Shown one piece after another: positions 1-49,500 of a stretch of DNA of 62,712 nt. The notes under the pieces were generated by a model. It saw only the letters and a program-made list of their open reading frames with translations, did not search any database and was not told where the DNA came from. The stretch is from Branchiostoma floridae (taxonomy: Eukaryota; Chordata; Leptocardii; Amphioxiformes; Branchiostomatidae), in NCBI RefSeq assembly GCF_000003815.2, contig NC_049985.1, positions 6,195,370 to 6,258,081 on the forward strand, in the 5' to 3' direction. Both the position numbers and the translations under genes were made by a program. Numbering within the stretch: the stretch's first letter is position 1; each line of letters begins with the position of its first letter.

Positions 1-357
1 CTCACTTTCCCGGCACAAGAGAACCCAGCCAACGTTGAAAATCGCGAACCAACGCCCCCCCCCCCCTTCCAATGAAAACCACCCCCGTTCGAAGACTGCA
101 ACGGAGGCTAGATTCCTCTGTCGTCTTATTACAACTAAATGGCCTTAAGGGGTTGCATTGGGCATATGCCCATAGGATTGATTTCAATAACAGTTTTGGT
201 ACAAAATAAAACCAAATATGGAAAACCGGAAACTGGCCAATACCCTGGATACAGTCACTTATTCTAACATTACCAGAGAAGGGGAACCTTCCTACCACTC
301 TGTGAAAACCACAGAACAATCAGCCTTACAATTAGACATGCTAGTAAGGTTCTAGTA

Positions 358-644
358 CATCCTCCTCCGCAGGGACATCCAACAGCCAAACTGCCTGTCT
401 GGATGTACCCTGCTCTTTCAACCGTCACCCTTAGTTCCTGACCGACCTGCTTATAAATATTAATGAGGTTACCCTTATACATGCGAGACAGCTTTTGAAA
501 ACGGAAAGCCCATTCTCTGATTGGCTGACAGCTGTTTTTTTTGGGGGGGGGGGCGTCCACAGGAACTAAGAGTGACGGTTAAAAGAGCAGGGTTCATACA
601 GACAGGCGGTTTGGCTGTTGGATGCCCCTGCGTAGGAGGATGGT
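358..644. repeat. Fold-back inverted repeat
   Basis: Two arms of about 90 bp (358-447 and 557-644) are reverse complements with a few mismatches, around a loop of about 110 bp. Shared landmarks are GCCAAACTGCCTGTCTGGAT in the first arm and its inverse in the second. It looks like a palindromic MITE. The rest of 1-650 shows no gene. Confidence 0.7.
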
Positions 645-679
645 AAGGTAATGCTGATGGTTATCTTAAACAGACTGAA

Positions 680-935
680 ACCTCAGGCCAAGCCTCCCGT
701 AGTTGAAGGAGCACCGAAGATCAGATTTTCAACTCAAGAGTCCTCGATGAGAAGTAACCCCAGCACCAACAAAGTCTGTACCATGTATTTGTTGACTATG
801 AAAAGGGCCGCGTTCGGCCGTGTTTGGCATGGAGTTTTGTGGGCAGGTATGAAGAGGTACAACATTGTACCAAAGCTGACTAACTGCGTCCAACAGTTGC
901 ACGAAAAGTCCAGTAGTGCAATACGTTTTGGTTAA
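680..935 (+). pseudogene. Degraded LINE reverse transcriptase fragment
   Basis: The plus-strand reading frame contains a degraded reverse transcriptase stretch (AAFGRVWHGVLWAGMKRYNI and LHEKSSSAIR). It corresponds to the AFDRVWH-x(2)-LW block of non-LTR retrotransposons. The catalytic motifs are not preserved. Confidence 0.6.
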
Positions 936-1529
936 GGCACAGTAGGAGGACGATATAGATTGGCTGGCAGGAGGGGACGCAAAACTGGCCTAGTGGAACC
1001 ATCAGACACTACCTCTAGGAAGCGTCGATGAAAGTTAGACATCCAGGTGATAAGGTATGCCAAACAGCAGGAAACATGGCATGTAGGTCAGTGCTGAAAA
1101 AGCCAGTTTAGGCCATACCAATTTAATTCATTGGTTCACGGATTCGCTCGCTCCTATTTTTTGGAAAATAGAATAAAAATAAAAATTACCACTTAGCAAA
1201 TTTTTACCATTAATGAAACCATTCACCAACTTTCTGGTGTAACAAATTTGCCTTTATATTGTAAGCTCCTTAAAATGTGGGTATCATTATTGCAGTTATA
1301 TTTTTCATTCATGACGAATGGGACAAACATAAAAACTGACACTACTTTTGTAATTTTCAACAAACAGGTGCTGTTACTGTACAGTAATAGTGTTTTTGTA
1401 CATTTTTTCAAGCTGAAAACGTTTTGTTCTTTATGTTTTGGATTAGCCCTTATCTTTACCCGAACCATTTTACAATTTTCATTTTTTTTCGCCCTGTCGT
1501 TCCATAATTTTTATGAAAAAATCCGGAGG

Positions 1530-1980
1530 GACAGGGACATTAGTCCAAAATTTAAGGTAAGACTGTTGCAGGCGCTAGTTGTCTCCATTTTTCTGTATGC
1601 ATGTGAAACCTGGACGTTGACAGCCTAACTACGACGGAAAATCCTAGCAGTAGAGATGGGATGTTACCGAATACTACTAAATCTATCTTACCGTGTTCAC
1701 ATCACCGACAAAGAAGTTAGAAACATTATCAAGGAAGCACCTCGAAGACCTTCTTTACCGTAAAGAGAAAGAGAGCGAAAAAGGTACGGCCACGTGACCA
1801 GAGGTAAAAACTTCTCCAGAGTGATCCTATAAGGAACAGTGACAAAGAACAGAAAATAGGCAGACAGAAAAAGAAATGGGACGACAAGATTAAAGAGTCG
1901 ACTGGCCTGTTTCTTTCCAACACCCAAGCACTAGCTCACGATAGGGAGAAATGGAGGGAGGCAGTGTGCTCAGCAAAGCG
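1530..1980 (+). pseudogene. Degraded LINE reverse transcriptase C-terminus
   Basis: The frame reads ALVVSIFLYACETWTLTA, then a stop. After it come broken pieces corresponding to the usual LINE tail (RRKILAVEMGCYR, GRQKKKWDD, DREKWREAV). It is a dead copy, probably from the same element family as 680-935. The 950-1530 stretch between them shows nothing recognisable. Confidence 0.65.
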
Positions 1981-2399
1981 CCCTCACGACCACCCACAGG
2001 GTCAAGCGGCATGTGGTACTTCAAATGCTTAAGTTAGTGACTCTTAGCTAGTTTCCCCCCGAAATGTACATTTGATTGGCTCCTTTGCCCTGATATGTCG
2101 ATCGAATGACCTGAAATTCGACATCATGGGTGCCTTGGATATATGGCCATGGGACTCGTCACAAAGATAATCCTCAAAACATACGTAAGAGTTGGAATAA
2201 ACGGTAATATCCACGACGGTACAGGTTCGAAATGCATATTCAAAACTGATTAATACAGGAGACAAGTTCAAATCTAAAATTGACCATATAGCCCACACGG
2301 AAATAAAGTGATAACAAGCGTATGTTTCTTGATATTTCTTGTGTAATGATATGCCTTAAAGAAGAGTAGCAACAGTAACGTCTTGATTGAAATGCCCAA

Positions 2400-2615
2400 G
2401 TCAAAAGGCCAAAGTCAAAGTTCCTTCCCGCGTCTGGCGGCGCCCATCTCCGTTTCAATAGCCCTGGGCCACACAACTTTGTGCAATCACAAGGGGCTAG
2501 TCCACTGGTAGCGGTGTGTGTTCAACTTCCATTCCGAATGCCTTTGACCTCACGACCTATCGAATGCAAGGCGAACACTCTACCCACTCGTAAACACAAC
2601 CGGTGCAATGGCCCA
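2400..2615 (-). mobile_element. tRNA-derived SINE
   Basis: On the minus strand an A-box-like GTGGGTAGAGTGTTCGCC is followed by GGTCGTGAGGTC. The remaining tail is shared with 25365-25590 and its inverted partner 59370-59590 (CCAGTGGACTA and GTGTGGCCCAGGGCTA). The structure fits a tRNA-derived SINE. Confidence 0.5.
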
Positions 2616-2716
2616 AACCTGTCCTATATTAGGAGTTTAAACGACAAGGTAGGAATTCTGTGTGATGCCTATTACTCAGTTATGTTCAGTTCAAGATTGG
2701 AAAAAGATGTCAGTAC

Positions 2717-38739
<36,023 letters not shown>

Positions 38740-40112
38740 GGTGGGGAACTGATGTACAAACAGCAATGTCAGTCATCTGTATTGCATTTTTTACCCAAAA
38801 GAGTCAAGTAAAACATGCTCTATGACCTAAAAGAAAGTGTGCTTTTAATATTAGCTTTAGTTCACCTTCGTGGGTAGATATGCGGGGATATAAAGTCGAA
38901 TGACGGTGGTTGAATAAATTGCAATTTGAACCCAACGGCAATCGACTTGCCATCCCCGCACACCCTGGTTTTAAAAGCAACGGATATAGGCTTCCCTGCC
39001 GTAAAAATAAACTTGTGTTGAACCTAAATCTAGAGTTTATATGCATCTCATATCAAACATGCGTAAAAGATGTGCCCAGAGAATTTTCCAGAGATGGGGC
39101 TTGAGATGAGGCTGAAGAATATAATGATTTTAATGATCCCATGAATGTATGACTGAAATAACGAATGAATGAACCTGTTTACAAGAGAAAGTACAGGATC
39201 TTGTATAGAATCTTGGTGAACTGGATGCTTCTTCAAGCCTACTAAACACTGCCTGTGGCGAGCCTTTGTCCACCTGTCATGTGAGTCGAGACAATATATG
39301 TAGACACAAAAGAAAGAAAGCTCTTTTTAACTCCCCAAAGCAAAAAATTGTGATTTTAACTTATTTTGATTTAATACCGCAACCACGCGCCAGTGCCATA
39401 ATAACATGCCATCTTGCTATATGTATGTACGCATGTATGCACCCTTGCCCTATTTGCTCAGTGCCCATATAAGTGTGTCTTAAAGTCTATCAAAATCATT
39501 CAACTCCGGTTATAAGTTATCCCTCAGCAAGAACTATCATATTTCAGAATATATTTCGCAATTCTGGGTTATCCGCATTTTACAATTTACCCAAGTATTT
39601 CATGTGCATAAGCTGTTTACAAAAGAAGGTACTGTCTTACGAAAGTTTGCCTTGGAGCCATCTCTGATGGATAATCGCCAAGACGAGAGAAGTGACAGCC
39701 CATGCCCTATATGCTCAGTGCCCATTCAAATGTGTCTTTAAGTTTTCTATTCATCTGCGAAAACGCCCCCTTTTGTGTCAATCAAAAATCCCTCCAGATC
39801 GGTTTGTCATAGCCACTTTGAGATGGGGCTTGAGATGGGGCTGAAGAATATAGTGATTTTAATGATCGCATGAATGTATGACTGAAATAACGAATGAATG
39901 AACCTGTTTACAAGAGAAAGTACCGTTTTGGGAATGTTCAGCTGGGTAAAAGTTTGCCTTGAAGCTATATTTGATAGATGATGACTCGTGGCGAGGCCTG
40001 CAAAGGCTATTATGTTGTCAGTTTTCTTCTTTGATCTCTCGACAAAATGTTCTACATCAGAAGATTTGTATGGGACCTTGCTGAACTGGCGGCTTCTTCA
40101 AAGCTACTGAAA

Positions 40113-40212
40113 NNNNNNNNNNNNNNNNNNNNNNNNNNNNNNNNNNNNNNNNNNNNNNNNNNNNNNNNNNNNNNNNNNNNNNNNNNNNNNNNNNNNNNNN
40201 NNNNNNNNNNNN
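40113..40212. other. Assembly gap (100 N)
   Basis: The flanks (GCTACTGAAA and TTTGGCAAGCC) are separated by only about 8 bp in the two related copies on the other arm (near 43635 and 45043). The gap size is therefore probably a placeholder. Confidence 0.9.
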
Positions 40213-41721
40213 TTTGGCAAGCCTTTGTCCACCTATCATTTCAATCGCGACAATGGCTATAGACAGAAATAGAAGCAACCTTAGAAAATGAACCTCTTTG
40301 CGGTAGGAAAGCTCTTGTTTTCGCCTCAAAGTCGATTCTAAACTATCATGATCCAGGGCCCCAACCACACTGTAGTGAATGAGGCCATCTTGTCATATGT
40401 ATGTAAGTATGTACCCTTGTCCTATTTGTTCAGTGTCCATTCAAGTGCGTCATGAAGTCAATCAAAAAGCATTCCACTCCGCTCTTTACAAAGGGTTTTC
40501 GCGAATATGGTTTATACGATTTACCCAAATATTTTACATCATGTCTTTTTACTTCATAGTTTTGCTAGGATCACATGTTGACACATCTAATTCATGCAAA
40601 AGTTACATTTTTGCTCCTGGCAGTGTGACAACTTTTAGCCTCTAACTTGGTGCCCTGCCGTAGGATCAACGAAACAGAGAATCATCTGCAACGTCCTACC
40701 TAATAACCATGGGAGATTTTGTAACAGTTTACTCAAAATACAAACTCTGCCTGGAATACGTTTAACCCGGTACCACATTAATGAGCTGGAAGGGGGTCCA
40801 CAGGAGAATTCACAACTTGATGAAAAAAAAAGTCAGATAGAAAGCGGAGCCTGTATGGATTTTATAGCTGAAACCAGCCTAAATGGTCTGATAGACCGCT
40901 CGGTGCAATCAGATACTTGCAGCTACCTCGGTGGTGTACGAACAACCTGTTACCGAGCTCTTCCATTTTAGAAAATGGCTGACATCCGGTGACAAATGAA
41001 CATCGTTTTTTTCCTAGATGTCGAGGCAAAGCCCACAGTTATTGAGATCACAAAATTGTCCTTTTAGACCTCGCAGACGCGTCAGGTGAGCTTCGTCCCT
41101 GCGGCGGCCCTTTTACTATGAATCGTTGTTGTTTACCTTCAAATACTTCAAACGCTTCCTTTCCCCCATACCTGAAATACCCACAACAGACATGTGCTTA
41201 CAAACTATTCGTTAAGATCTGAAATCCTTACCTCTATCCGATGGTCTTCGAAGCCGCGACTAGATCGTCAGTGGTGGTGAAGTAACAAAGTTTAGAGCAG
41301 ACCGAATAAGGGGCGTTGCTGACCACCTGTAACCCCCGGTGGCCCCACATGCGTAGGCTGGGCAAGTTTTGGCCGCCTTACACCAGTTGTGATGATCACA
41401 GCCGCTGTAGATGCAATTTCTTTGTAGTATGGTAATATCTATGTGGATGTAGAGGTTCCGAGACACGTTTATGCTGCCATTTCTGACCAGAGACAGCCCA
41501 ATGCGTGTAGGACGGCCGCTGCTGCCGCTGATATGACTTCAGTGGGGGGCGGGGACATCTATAAACGCAAAGGTCACGTGTCTGTTATATATATATGTTT
41601 CACCCATACAACATGCTGAAAATAGTTTTCCTGGCGTTCTTTTTTCTTTTCATTCTCCTGCAATAAATGCGATTCGTTTCTTATTGCCTAAAAAGATCGG
41701 TAAAAGGGTAGAGTTGTCAAA
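40213..41721. repeat. Inner palindrome, left arm
   Basis: The stretch is a reverse complement of 42127-43638 with few differences, around a loop at about 41722-42126. A landmark pair is GATTCGTTTCTTATTGCCTA at 41671 and its inverse ending at 42180. Confidence 0.8.
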
Positions 41722-42126
41722 TATATTGAAAAGATTCTGCTCAAAAGTGATCTATTGTAAAATGGGGCTTTCCGAATTTGACCCCTCTGATAATGGAATG
41801 CTCTCCGGCGGGCACTGTAATGAAGAGTGGAAAACTTCTAAAAGCACTTTCATTCAAAATATCTAATATATTCTTCGAGAATACATATTTTTGTTTAGAA
41901 ATAACGGGGCACGTTTGGTAGTTAATGACCATTAAAAAGCAAAATATGGGGGAAAATAGTCTGAAGTTGCATGTGCCAAATATGTAGTTCCTTTAAATAT
42001 TTCTTAAATCCCATACCAAATCTTAGGTCATTTGGTTGCAATGCCAATACATATGTGGCAAAAAAATGCAGTTTTGGTCTATAAAACTTACTAAAATGAA
42101 AAGAATTACAAAGAAACGTCTAGTGG

Positions 42127-43638
42127 CATTTGACAACTTTACCCTTTTGCCGATCTTTTTAGGCAATAAGAAACGAATCGCAGTTAATGCAGGAGAATGA
42201 AAAGAAAAAAGAACGCCAGGAAAACTATTTTCAGCATGTGGTATGGGTGAAACATATATATATATATAACAGACACGTGACCTTTGCGTTTATAGATGTC
42301 CCCGCCCCCCACTGAAGTTATATCAGCGGCAGCAGCGGCCGTCCTACACGCATTGGGCTGTCTCTGGTCAGAAGTGGCAGCATAAACGTGTCTCGGAACC
42401 TCTACATCCACATAGATATTACCATACTACAAAAAAATAGCATCTACAGTGGCTGTGATCATCACAACTGGTGTAAGGCGGCCAAAACTTGCCCAGCCTA
42501 CGCATGTGGGGCCACCGGGGGTTACAGGTGGTCAGCAACGCCCCTTATTCGGTCTGCTCTAAACTTTGTTACTTCACCACCACTGACGATCTAGTCGCGG
42601 CTTCGAAGACCATCGGATAGAGGTAAGGATTTCAGATCTTAACGAATAGTTTGTAAGCACAGGTTTGTTGTGGGTATTTCAGGTATGGGGGAAAGGAAGC
42701 GTTTGAAGTATTTGAAGGTAAACAACAACGATTCATAGTAAAAGGGCCGCCGCAGGGACGAAGCTCACCTGACGCGTCTGCGAGGTCTAAAAGGACAATT
42801 TTGTGATCTCAATAACTGTGGGCTTTGCCTCGACATCTAGGAAAAAAACGATGTTCATTTGTCACCGGATGTCAGCGATTTTCTAAAATGGAAGAGCTCG
42901 GTAACAGGTTGTTCGTACACCACCGAGGTAGCTGCAAGTATCTGATTGCACCGAGCGGTCTATCAGACCATTTAGGCTGGTTTCAGCTATAAAATCCATA
43001 CAGGCTCCGCTTTCTATCTGACTTTTTTTTTTCATCAAGTTGCGAATTCTCCTGTGGACCCCCTTCCAGCTCATTAATGTGGTACCGGGTTAAACGTATT
43101 CCAGGCAGAGTTTGTATTTTGAGTAAACTGTTACAAAATCTCCCATGGTTATTAGGTAGGACGTTGCAGATGATTCTCTGTTTCGTTGATCCTACGGCAG
43201 GGCACCAAGTTAGAGGCTAAAAGTTGTCACACTGCCAGGAGCAAAAATGTAACTTTTGCATGAATTAGATGTGTCAACATAGCAAAACTATGAAGTAAAA
43301 AGACATGATGTAAAATATTTGGGTAAATCGTATAACCCATATTCGCGAAAACCCTTTGTAAAGAGCGGAGTGGAATGCTTTTTGATTGACTTCATGACGC
43401 ACTTGAATGGACACTGAACAAATAGGACAAGGGTACATACTTACATACATATGACAAGATGGCCTCATTCACTACAGTGTGGTTGGGGCCCTGGATCATA
43501 ATAGTTTAGAATCGACTTTGAGGCGAAAATAAGAGCTTTCCTAACTCAAAGAGGCTCATTTTCTAAGGTTGCTTCTATTTCTTTCTATAGCCATTGTCGC
43601 GATTGACATGATAGGTGGACAAAGGCTTGCCAAACGCA
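42127..43638. repeat. Inner palindrome, right arm
   Basis: This is the partner of 40213-41721. The symmetry centre is near 41925, while that of the gene starts is near 42583. The shift is explained by extra sequence on the right. Confidence 0.8.
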
Positions 43639-44840
43639 AAGTTTTCAGTAGCTTTGAAGAAGCCGCCAGTTCAGCAAGGTCCCATACAAATCTACTGATG
43701 TAGAACATTTTGTCGAGAGATCAAAGAAGAAAACTGACAACATAATAGCCTTTGCAGGCCTCGCCACGAGTCATCATCTATCAAATATAGCTTCAAGGCA
43801 AACTTTTACCCAACTGAACATTCCCAAGACGCTACTTTCTCTTGTAAACAGGTTCATTCATTCGTTATTTCAGTCATACATTCATGCGATCATTAAAATC
43901 ACTATGTTCTTCAGCCCCATCTCAAGCCCCATCTCAAAGTGGCTATGACAAACCGATCTGGAGGGATTTTTGATTGACACAAAAGGGGGCGTTTTCGCAG
44001 ATGAATAGAAAACTTAAAGACACATTTAAATGGACACTGAGCATATAGGGCATGGGCTGTCACTTCTCTCGTCTTGGCGATTATCCATCAGAGATGGCTC
44101 CAAGGCAAACTTTCGTAAGACAGTACTTTCTTTTGTAAACAGCTTAGGCACATGAAATACTTGGGTAAATCGTAAAATGCGGATAACCCATAATTGCGAA
44201 AAATATTCTTAAATATGATAGTTTTTAAAATTCTTGCCGAGGGGTGATTTAAAACCGGAGTGGAATGATTTTGATTGACTTGAAGACACACTTAGCCAAC
44301 TGAGCAAATAGAGCAAGGGTGCATACATGAAAACATACATATAGCAAAACATTATTCACTGACGCGTGGTTGCGGTATTAAATATATATATCAGTTAAAA
44401 TCGCCATTTTTTTTACTTTGGGGAGTAAACAAGAGTTTTTTTGTGTGTCTACATCTATTGTCTCGACTCACATGACAGGTGGACAAAGGCTCGCCACAGG
44501 CACAGTGTTTAGTAGGCTTGAAGAAGCATCCAGTTCACCAAGATCCTATACAAGTCTCATCATGTTCACCAAGATCCTATACAAATCTCAACATGTACAA
44601 ACTACGGTCGAGAGATCGAAGAAGAAAACAGACTATATACTAACCTCTACAAGCCTCGCCACGAGTCATCATCTATCAAATATAGCTTCAAGGCAAACTC
44701 TTACCCAGCTGAACATTCCCAAGTCTGTACTTTCTCTTGTAAACAGGTTCATTCATTCGGTATTTCAGTCATACATTCATGCGATCATTAAATTCTTTCG
44801 TCTATTTATTCATTCATTCTATTTGTCAAATAGGACAAGG
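43459..44840. repeat. 1.4-kb tandem duplication, copy 1 (gene B side)
   Basis: Sequence in this range recurs about 1.4 kb further right. For example CAAAGGCTTGCCAAACGCAA occurs at about 43620 and 45027. The gene A side has a single copy. Confidence 0.7.
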
Positions 44841-45930
44841 GTACATACTTACATACATATGACAAGATGGCCTCATTCACTACAGTGTGGTTGGGGCCCT
44901 GGATCATAATAGTTTAGAATCGACTTTGAGGCGAAAATAAGAGCTTTCCTAACTCAAAGAGGCTCATTTTCTAAGGTTGCTTCTATCTCTGTCTATAGCC
45001 ATTGTCGCGATTGACATGATAGGTGGACAAAGGCTTGCCAAACGCAAAGTTTTCAGTAGCTTTGAAGAAGCCGCCAGTTCAGCAAGGTCCCATACAAATC
45101 TACTGATGTAGAACATTTTGTCGAGAGATCAAAGAAGAAAACTGACAACATAATAACCTCTGCAGGCCTCGCCACGAGTCATCATCTATCAAATATAGCT
45201 TCAAGGCAAACTTTTACCCAACTGAACATTCCCAAGACGCTACTTTCTCTTGTAAACAGGTTCATTCATTCGTTATTTCAGTCATACATTCATGCGATCA
45301 TTAAAATCATTATATTCTTCAGCCCCATCTCAAGCCCCATCTCAAAGTGGCTATGACAAACCGATCTGGAGGGATTTTTGATTGCCGTAAAAGGGGGCGT
45401 TTTCGCAGATGAATAGAATACTTAAAGACACATTTGAATGGACACCGAGCATATAGGGCATGGGCTGTCACTTCTCTCGTCTTGGCGATTATCCATCAGA
45501 GATGGCTCCAAGGCAAACTTTCGTAAGACAGTACCTTCTTTTGTAAACAGCTTAGGCACATGAAATACTTGGGTAAAGTGTAAAATGCGGATACTGACCC
45601 AGAATTGCGAAATATATTCTGAAATATGATAGTTCTTGCTGAGGGATAACTTATAACCGGAGTTGAATGATTTTGATTGACTTTAAGACACACTTATATG
45701 GGCACTGAGCAAATAGGGCAAGGGTGCATACATGCGTACATACATATAGCAAGATGGCATGTTATTATGGCACTGGCGCGTGGTTGCGGTATTAAATCAA
45801 AATAAGTTAAAATCACCATTTTTTGCTTTGGGGAGTTAAAAAGAGCTTTCTTTCTTTTGTGTCTACATATATTGTCTCGACTCACATGACAGGTGGACAA
45901 AGGCTCGCCACAGGCAGTGTTTAGTAGGCT
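44841..45930. repeat. 1.4-kb tandem duplication, copy 2 (gene B side)
   Basis: This is the second copy of the 43459-44840 unit. A partial third piece is interleaved near 44.5-44.8 kb. Confidence 0.65.
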
Positions 45931-46426
45931 TGAAGAAGCATCCAGTTCACCAAGATTCTATACAAGATCCTGTACTTTCTCTTGTAAACAGGTTCATTCA
46001 TTCGTTATTTCATTCATACATTCATGGGATCATTAAAATCATTATATTCTTCAGCCTCATCTCAAGCCCCATCTCTGGAAAATTCTCTGGGCACATCTTT
46101 TACGCATGTTTGATATGAGATGCACATAAACTCTAGATTTAGGTTCAACACAAGTTTATTTTTACGGCAGGGAAGCCTATATCCGTTGCTTTTAAAACCA
46201 GGGTGTGCGGGGATGGCAAGTCGATTGCCGTTGGGTTCAAATTGCAATTTATTCAACCACCGTCATTCGACTTTATATCCCCGCATATCTACCCACGAAG
46301 GTGAACTAAAGCTAATATTGAAAGCACACTTTCTTTTAGGTCATAGAGCATGTTTTACTTGACTCTTTTGGGTAAAAAATGCAATACAGATGACTGACAT
46401 TGCTGTTTGTACATCAGTTCCCCACC

Positions 46427-46556
46427 ATGAAGCGAGCAGTGGGGACGGAAGTGTCCTTGGTACTGATGCTGGCTGTCTCCGTGTCTCTCATCGCGGCTGC
46501 ACCAAGGGAGGTTCCATCGTCCAGAGCCGGACACCTTCGCAGCAAAAGGTCCCTTT
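46427..46556 (+). CDS. Gene B exon 1: signal peptide and furin-type site
   Basis: This 130-bp exon has the same sequence and phase as gene A exon 1. It holds a signal peptide followed by RSKR, and ends at a GTAAGT donor. The ATG is preceded by CCCCACC. Confidence 0.85.
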
Positions 46557-49500
46557 GTAAGTGTATGACGTATCATGCGCTCAAGGCGATGACACCAAAG
46601 CTATGTACTGTATTCATGCTCCAGGCAACACAATATCTCAACCGCCCTATGCATGCATGGATTCCTTTATAGCCACGAATTCACATGATCTTTTGCCAAT
46701 CTACACAGTATGCAACATGGATAATCCTCAATAATGCTGTCCTTAACAACGTTTCTGCCGTTTATTCCGTGTATTTTACCATATACAGCATCAGTAGATG
46801 ACTCTGGGGCAGAGGAACAGGAGCATCTATCGACGACACCGGACCACCGAGTCGTCAGGCGTGCCCTACATGACGGTAAGTGTTGCTGATCTTCCGAAAA
46901 TAGGTTGGTAGAATATAGGATGGAGGAGAATTCTTATGACACAACCAGTCGGTACTTACATTGCTTACGTTTCGATGTAGTCAGACACCTTCGTCAGAGC
47001 TTCTTACTGGAGTTCTGCTTCTCACCACCTACATCGGCTACATATAGCGGTGAGAAGCAGAACTGCAGTTGGAAGCTCTGACGAAGGTGTCTGAGAGACA
47101 TCGAAGCGTAAGCAACGTAAGTACCGACTGGTTGTGTCATAAGAATTCTCCTCCATCCGTTGTTGATCTTGTTGATGAAAGGGGTTTAACACCAGGACAA
47201 CAGGAAGATGACTTATTGGATTCAAAAGCTTTCAAACGGTAATATGCAAAAATAGCACCTTATTATACCAAGAATTCACGAATTTTGTCCTTCGGAAGGG
47301 GCGTAAAAAAAGGGGGTCCCGTGGTCAGTAGGCGCCTCGAGCACGTAAATCAGCCTCATTACTAAAAAAATGGGTACCTACTGGGCTGTAAATAATACAC
47401 CAGATGTATTGTTATCATTATTAAGATAGCATCCATTGGCTAAATAGTGTCCAATGATTGTTATTATTATTATTACAAAAATGACTGAAATTTGCTAAAA
47501 ACGTACCTGCAGATCCCTCGGGAGCTAAGATAGTATCCGCGGGCTGAATAGTGTCCAAATGGCATGATTAAAGTAGGATTTTTACAGGTGTTGTTCTAAC
47601 CGATCGCAGGTCTTGTGAGCCGGTTGGACCCTGTGCAGCCCCTGGATACTGCCTTTGCCATGATAGAACAGCTTGGAGATTATCAACAGATGGCTACATT
47701 GTGAATTTGAAATTTCAACCATAAAGCTCCTTCACACGAGAGCAAGGATCAGTCGGAATGCCGAATGAAAATTCTTTTCTACTCCTGTCAATTAGTCGTG
47801 TGTTCCAGAACTTCTCACTGCATTCCAGCTATTTGCCCGTTCTTTTGGCTGGTCCAAAAGTTTTTGACATGTTAAAACTGTCGAGGTGCGTTCGAAGTGG
47901 AGTTACGTCGAATGGCATTCAAATTGGATTCTAAGTGTATTTTAACTATTCTAACTGCAGTTTGACCGCATTCTATGGCATTCCAACATTATTCGAAACA
48001 TTGTTATCTCATTCAATGGAGAACCAAAACGGCATGGCACTTCGAATCCTGTCAGAATGTGGCCAAAAGAGTACCTGGAATGCAATGAGAATTCCTAGAG
48101 TACACTACGAATTCCCAGAAATAGAAAAGAATTTTCATTCTGGCGGCATTTTGGCTCATTCCTTCTGGTGTGAAGGTCCATTTGGAATTCCCACCCGAAT
48201 GGCCCCGAATGTGACACGAATTTTGCAAATACTTCATTTCGGTTGGTTCTTCTTGATTCCTGCTAATTCGGTTTCAGTCAGTGAAGGCCCTAGAAGTAAG
48301 AAGTGGTAACCTTTGGGTTTATGACTCTTCTTCTAACCCCCCTGCTCCAGCGTTGCCGGGTGACCTGCAGGATGCCCTCCAAGCAGCAGCAGCTGAAGAC
48401 GCCCCTGAGGACGTGAAGGACAAACGGTTTCTCCCGGCCATCGCGGGACTTGCTGGGAAGCTTCTCTGTAAGTTCTAAAACTGTGGCTTTATTGATGGGT
48501 TATATCACAACACTGAAAGTAATGTAGAAATACGTGTCTTACATGTCTGTTCATAATGACCTTACAGGAAATGTTACCTTATCAATCATTTTATGTTGAG
48601 TACGCTTACCACTTGCTTACTTTTAAAAGTCGTTCCCACAAGAGGCACTTTTTCTGCTGCTAGCATACGACTGCGCCAATCAAAAACGAACAATGGGTAC
48701 CTCCTACCTATAACACTGCTGCTATGCTGAACATTATTCCTGCTAATTTCCTCAGGTACAAACAAACTTTCACCAATTTAACGTTTGATATCAACCTGGC
48801 TGGCTGAAATTCTCACCGCTGTAAACACGTCTTCATGCAGCCATTTAGTTTTTGAGTCGACACTCTTTTGGGAGCTACTCGGAGAAATATATGACAGAGA
48901 GCCTAAACTACAAATTTACTGTCTTTTGACAAGCTTTAATGGCCGCAGTATAAGGCCTTCTCCAGGTATATGGTAGTGGTCACTCTGTAGTTTCACTAGG
49001 AAAGTTGTCCCTGTCATTGCCATTTCCCTTTGTCATGCATTATAATAGATTTTTTGTACCGCCGTTACAGATAAATAAAGTTCACCTGTGAATTTTCCAT
49101 GATTTATTGGTTGTGTGCATCAATTTTTGTCCTGCACAGCATCGGGAGTTCCTGCTAAGGCCGGAGGTTTGTTAGAAAAAGCGGGAGAATTGGGAGCAAA
49201 CCTGGCGGGTGTGCAGGACCTGATTGGGGTACTGGGCGACGTGAAGAACATGGTACCGGACTTCATGGCCCAAGGTGCAGAGAGGGAAGCAGAGGTCGAG
49301 GCAGAAGTGGAAAAGGAGGTGGCAAGGGAAACGGTCGAGAAAGTACTTGGAGAAGGTAAGGGATAACAGCCAATATGTCTTTAGAGCTTGTGGCCATCTT
49401 AAAACTATCACCCTCATACGTGAATTGCTTTGTATGAGTGCAATCTTGAAGGGAAAATGTAGGTATTCCGGAGAAGGATACTACTAATCAGCGCAGGCTA

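Larger units (their letters stand above)
38740..46426. other. 7.7-kb region between the two start codons
   Basis: The outer parts (38740-39240 and about 45910-46426) are near-identical reverse complements and include presumed 5' flanks of the two genes. The centre is a second palindrome. The start context and about 300 bp upstream are shared. A TATA-like TTATATCC lies near 46274 and 38890, but whether it is a promoter element is unknown. No additional gene is certain. Confidence 0.7.

Noticed and set aside
41554-41600. Bidirectional promoter with TATAAA and CACGTG in the palindrome arms
   Set aside because: The motifs are short, far from both start codons and could be chance; not supported enough to list.
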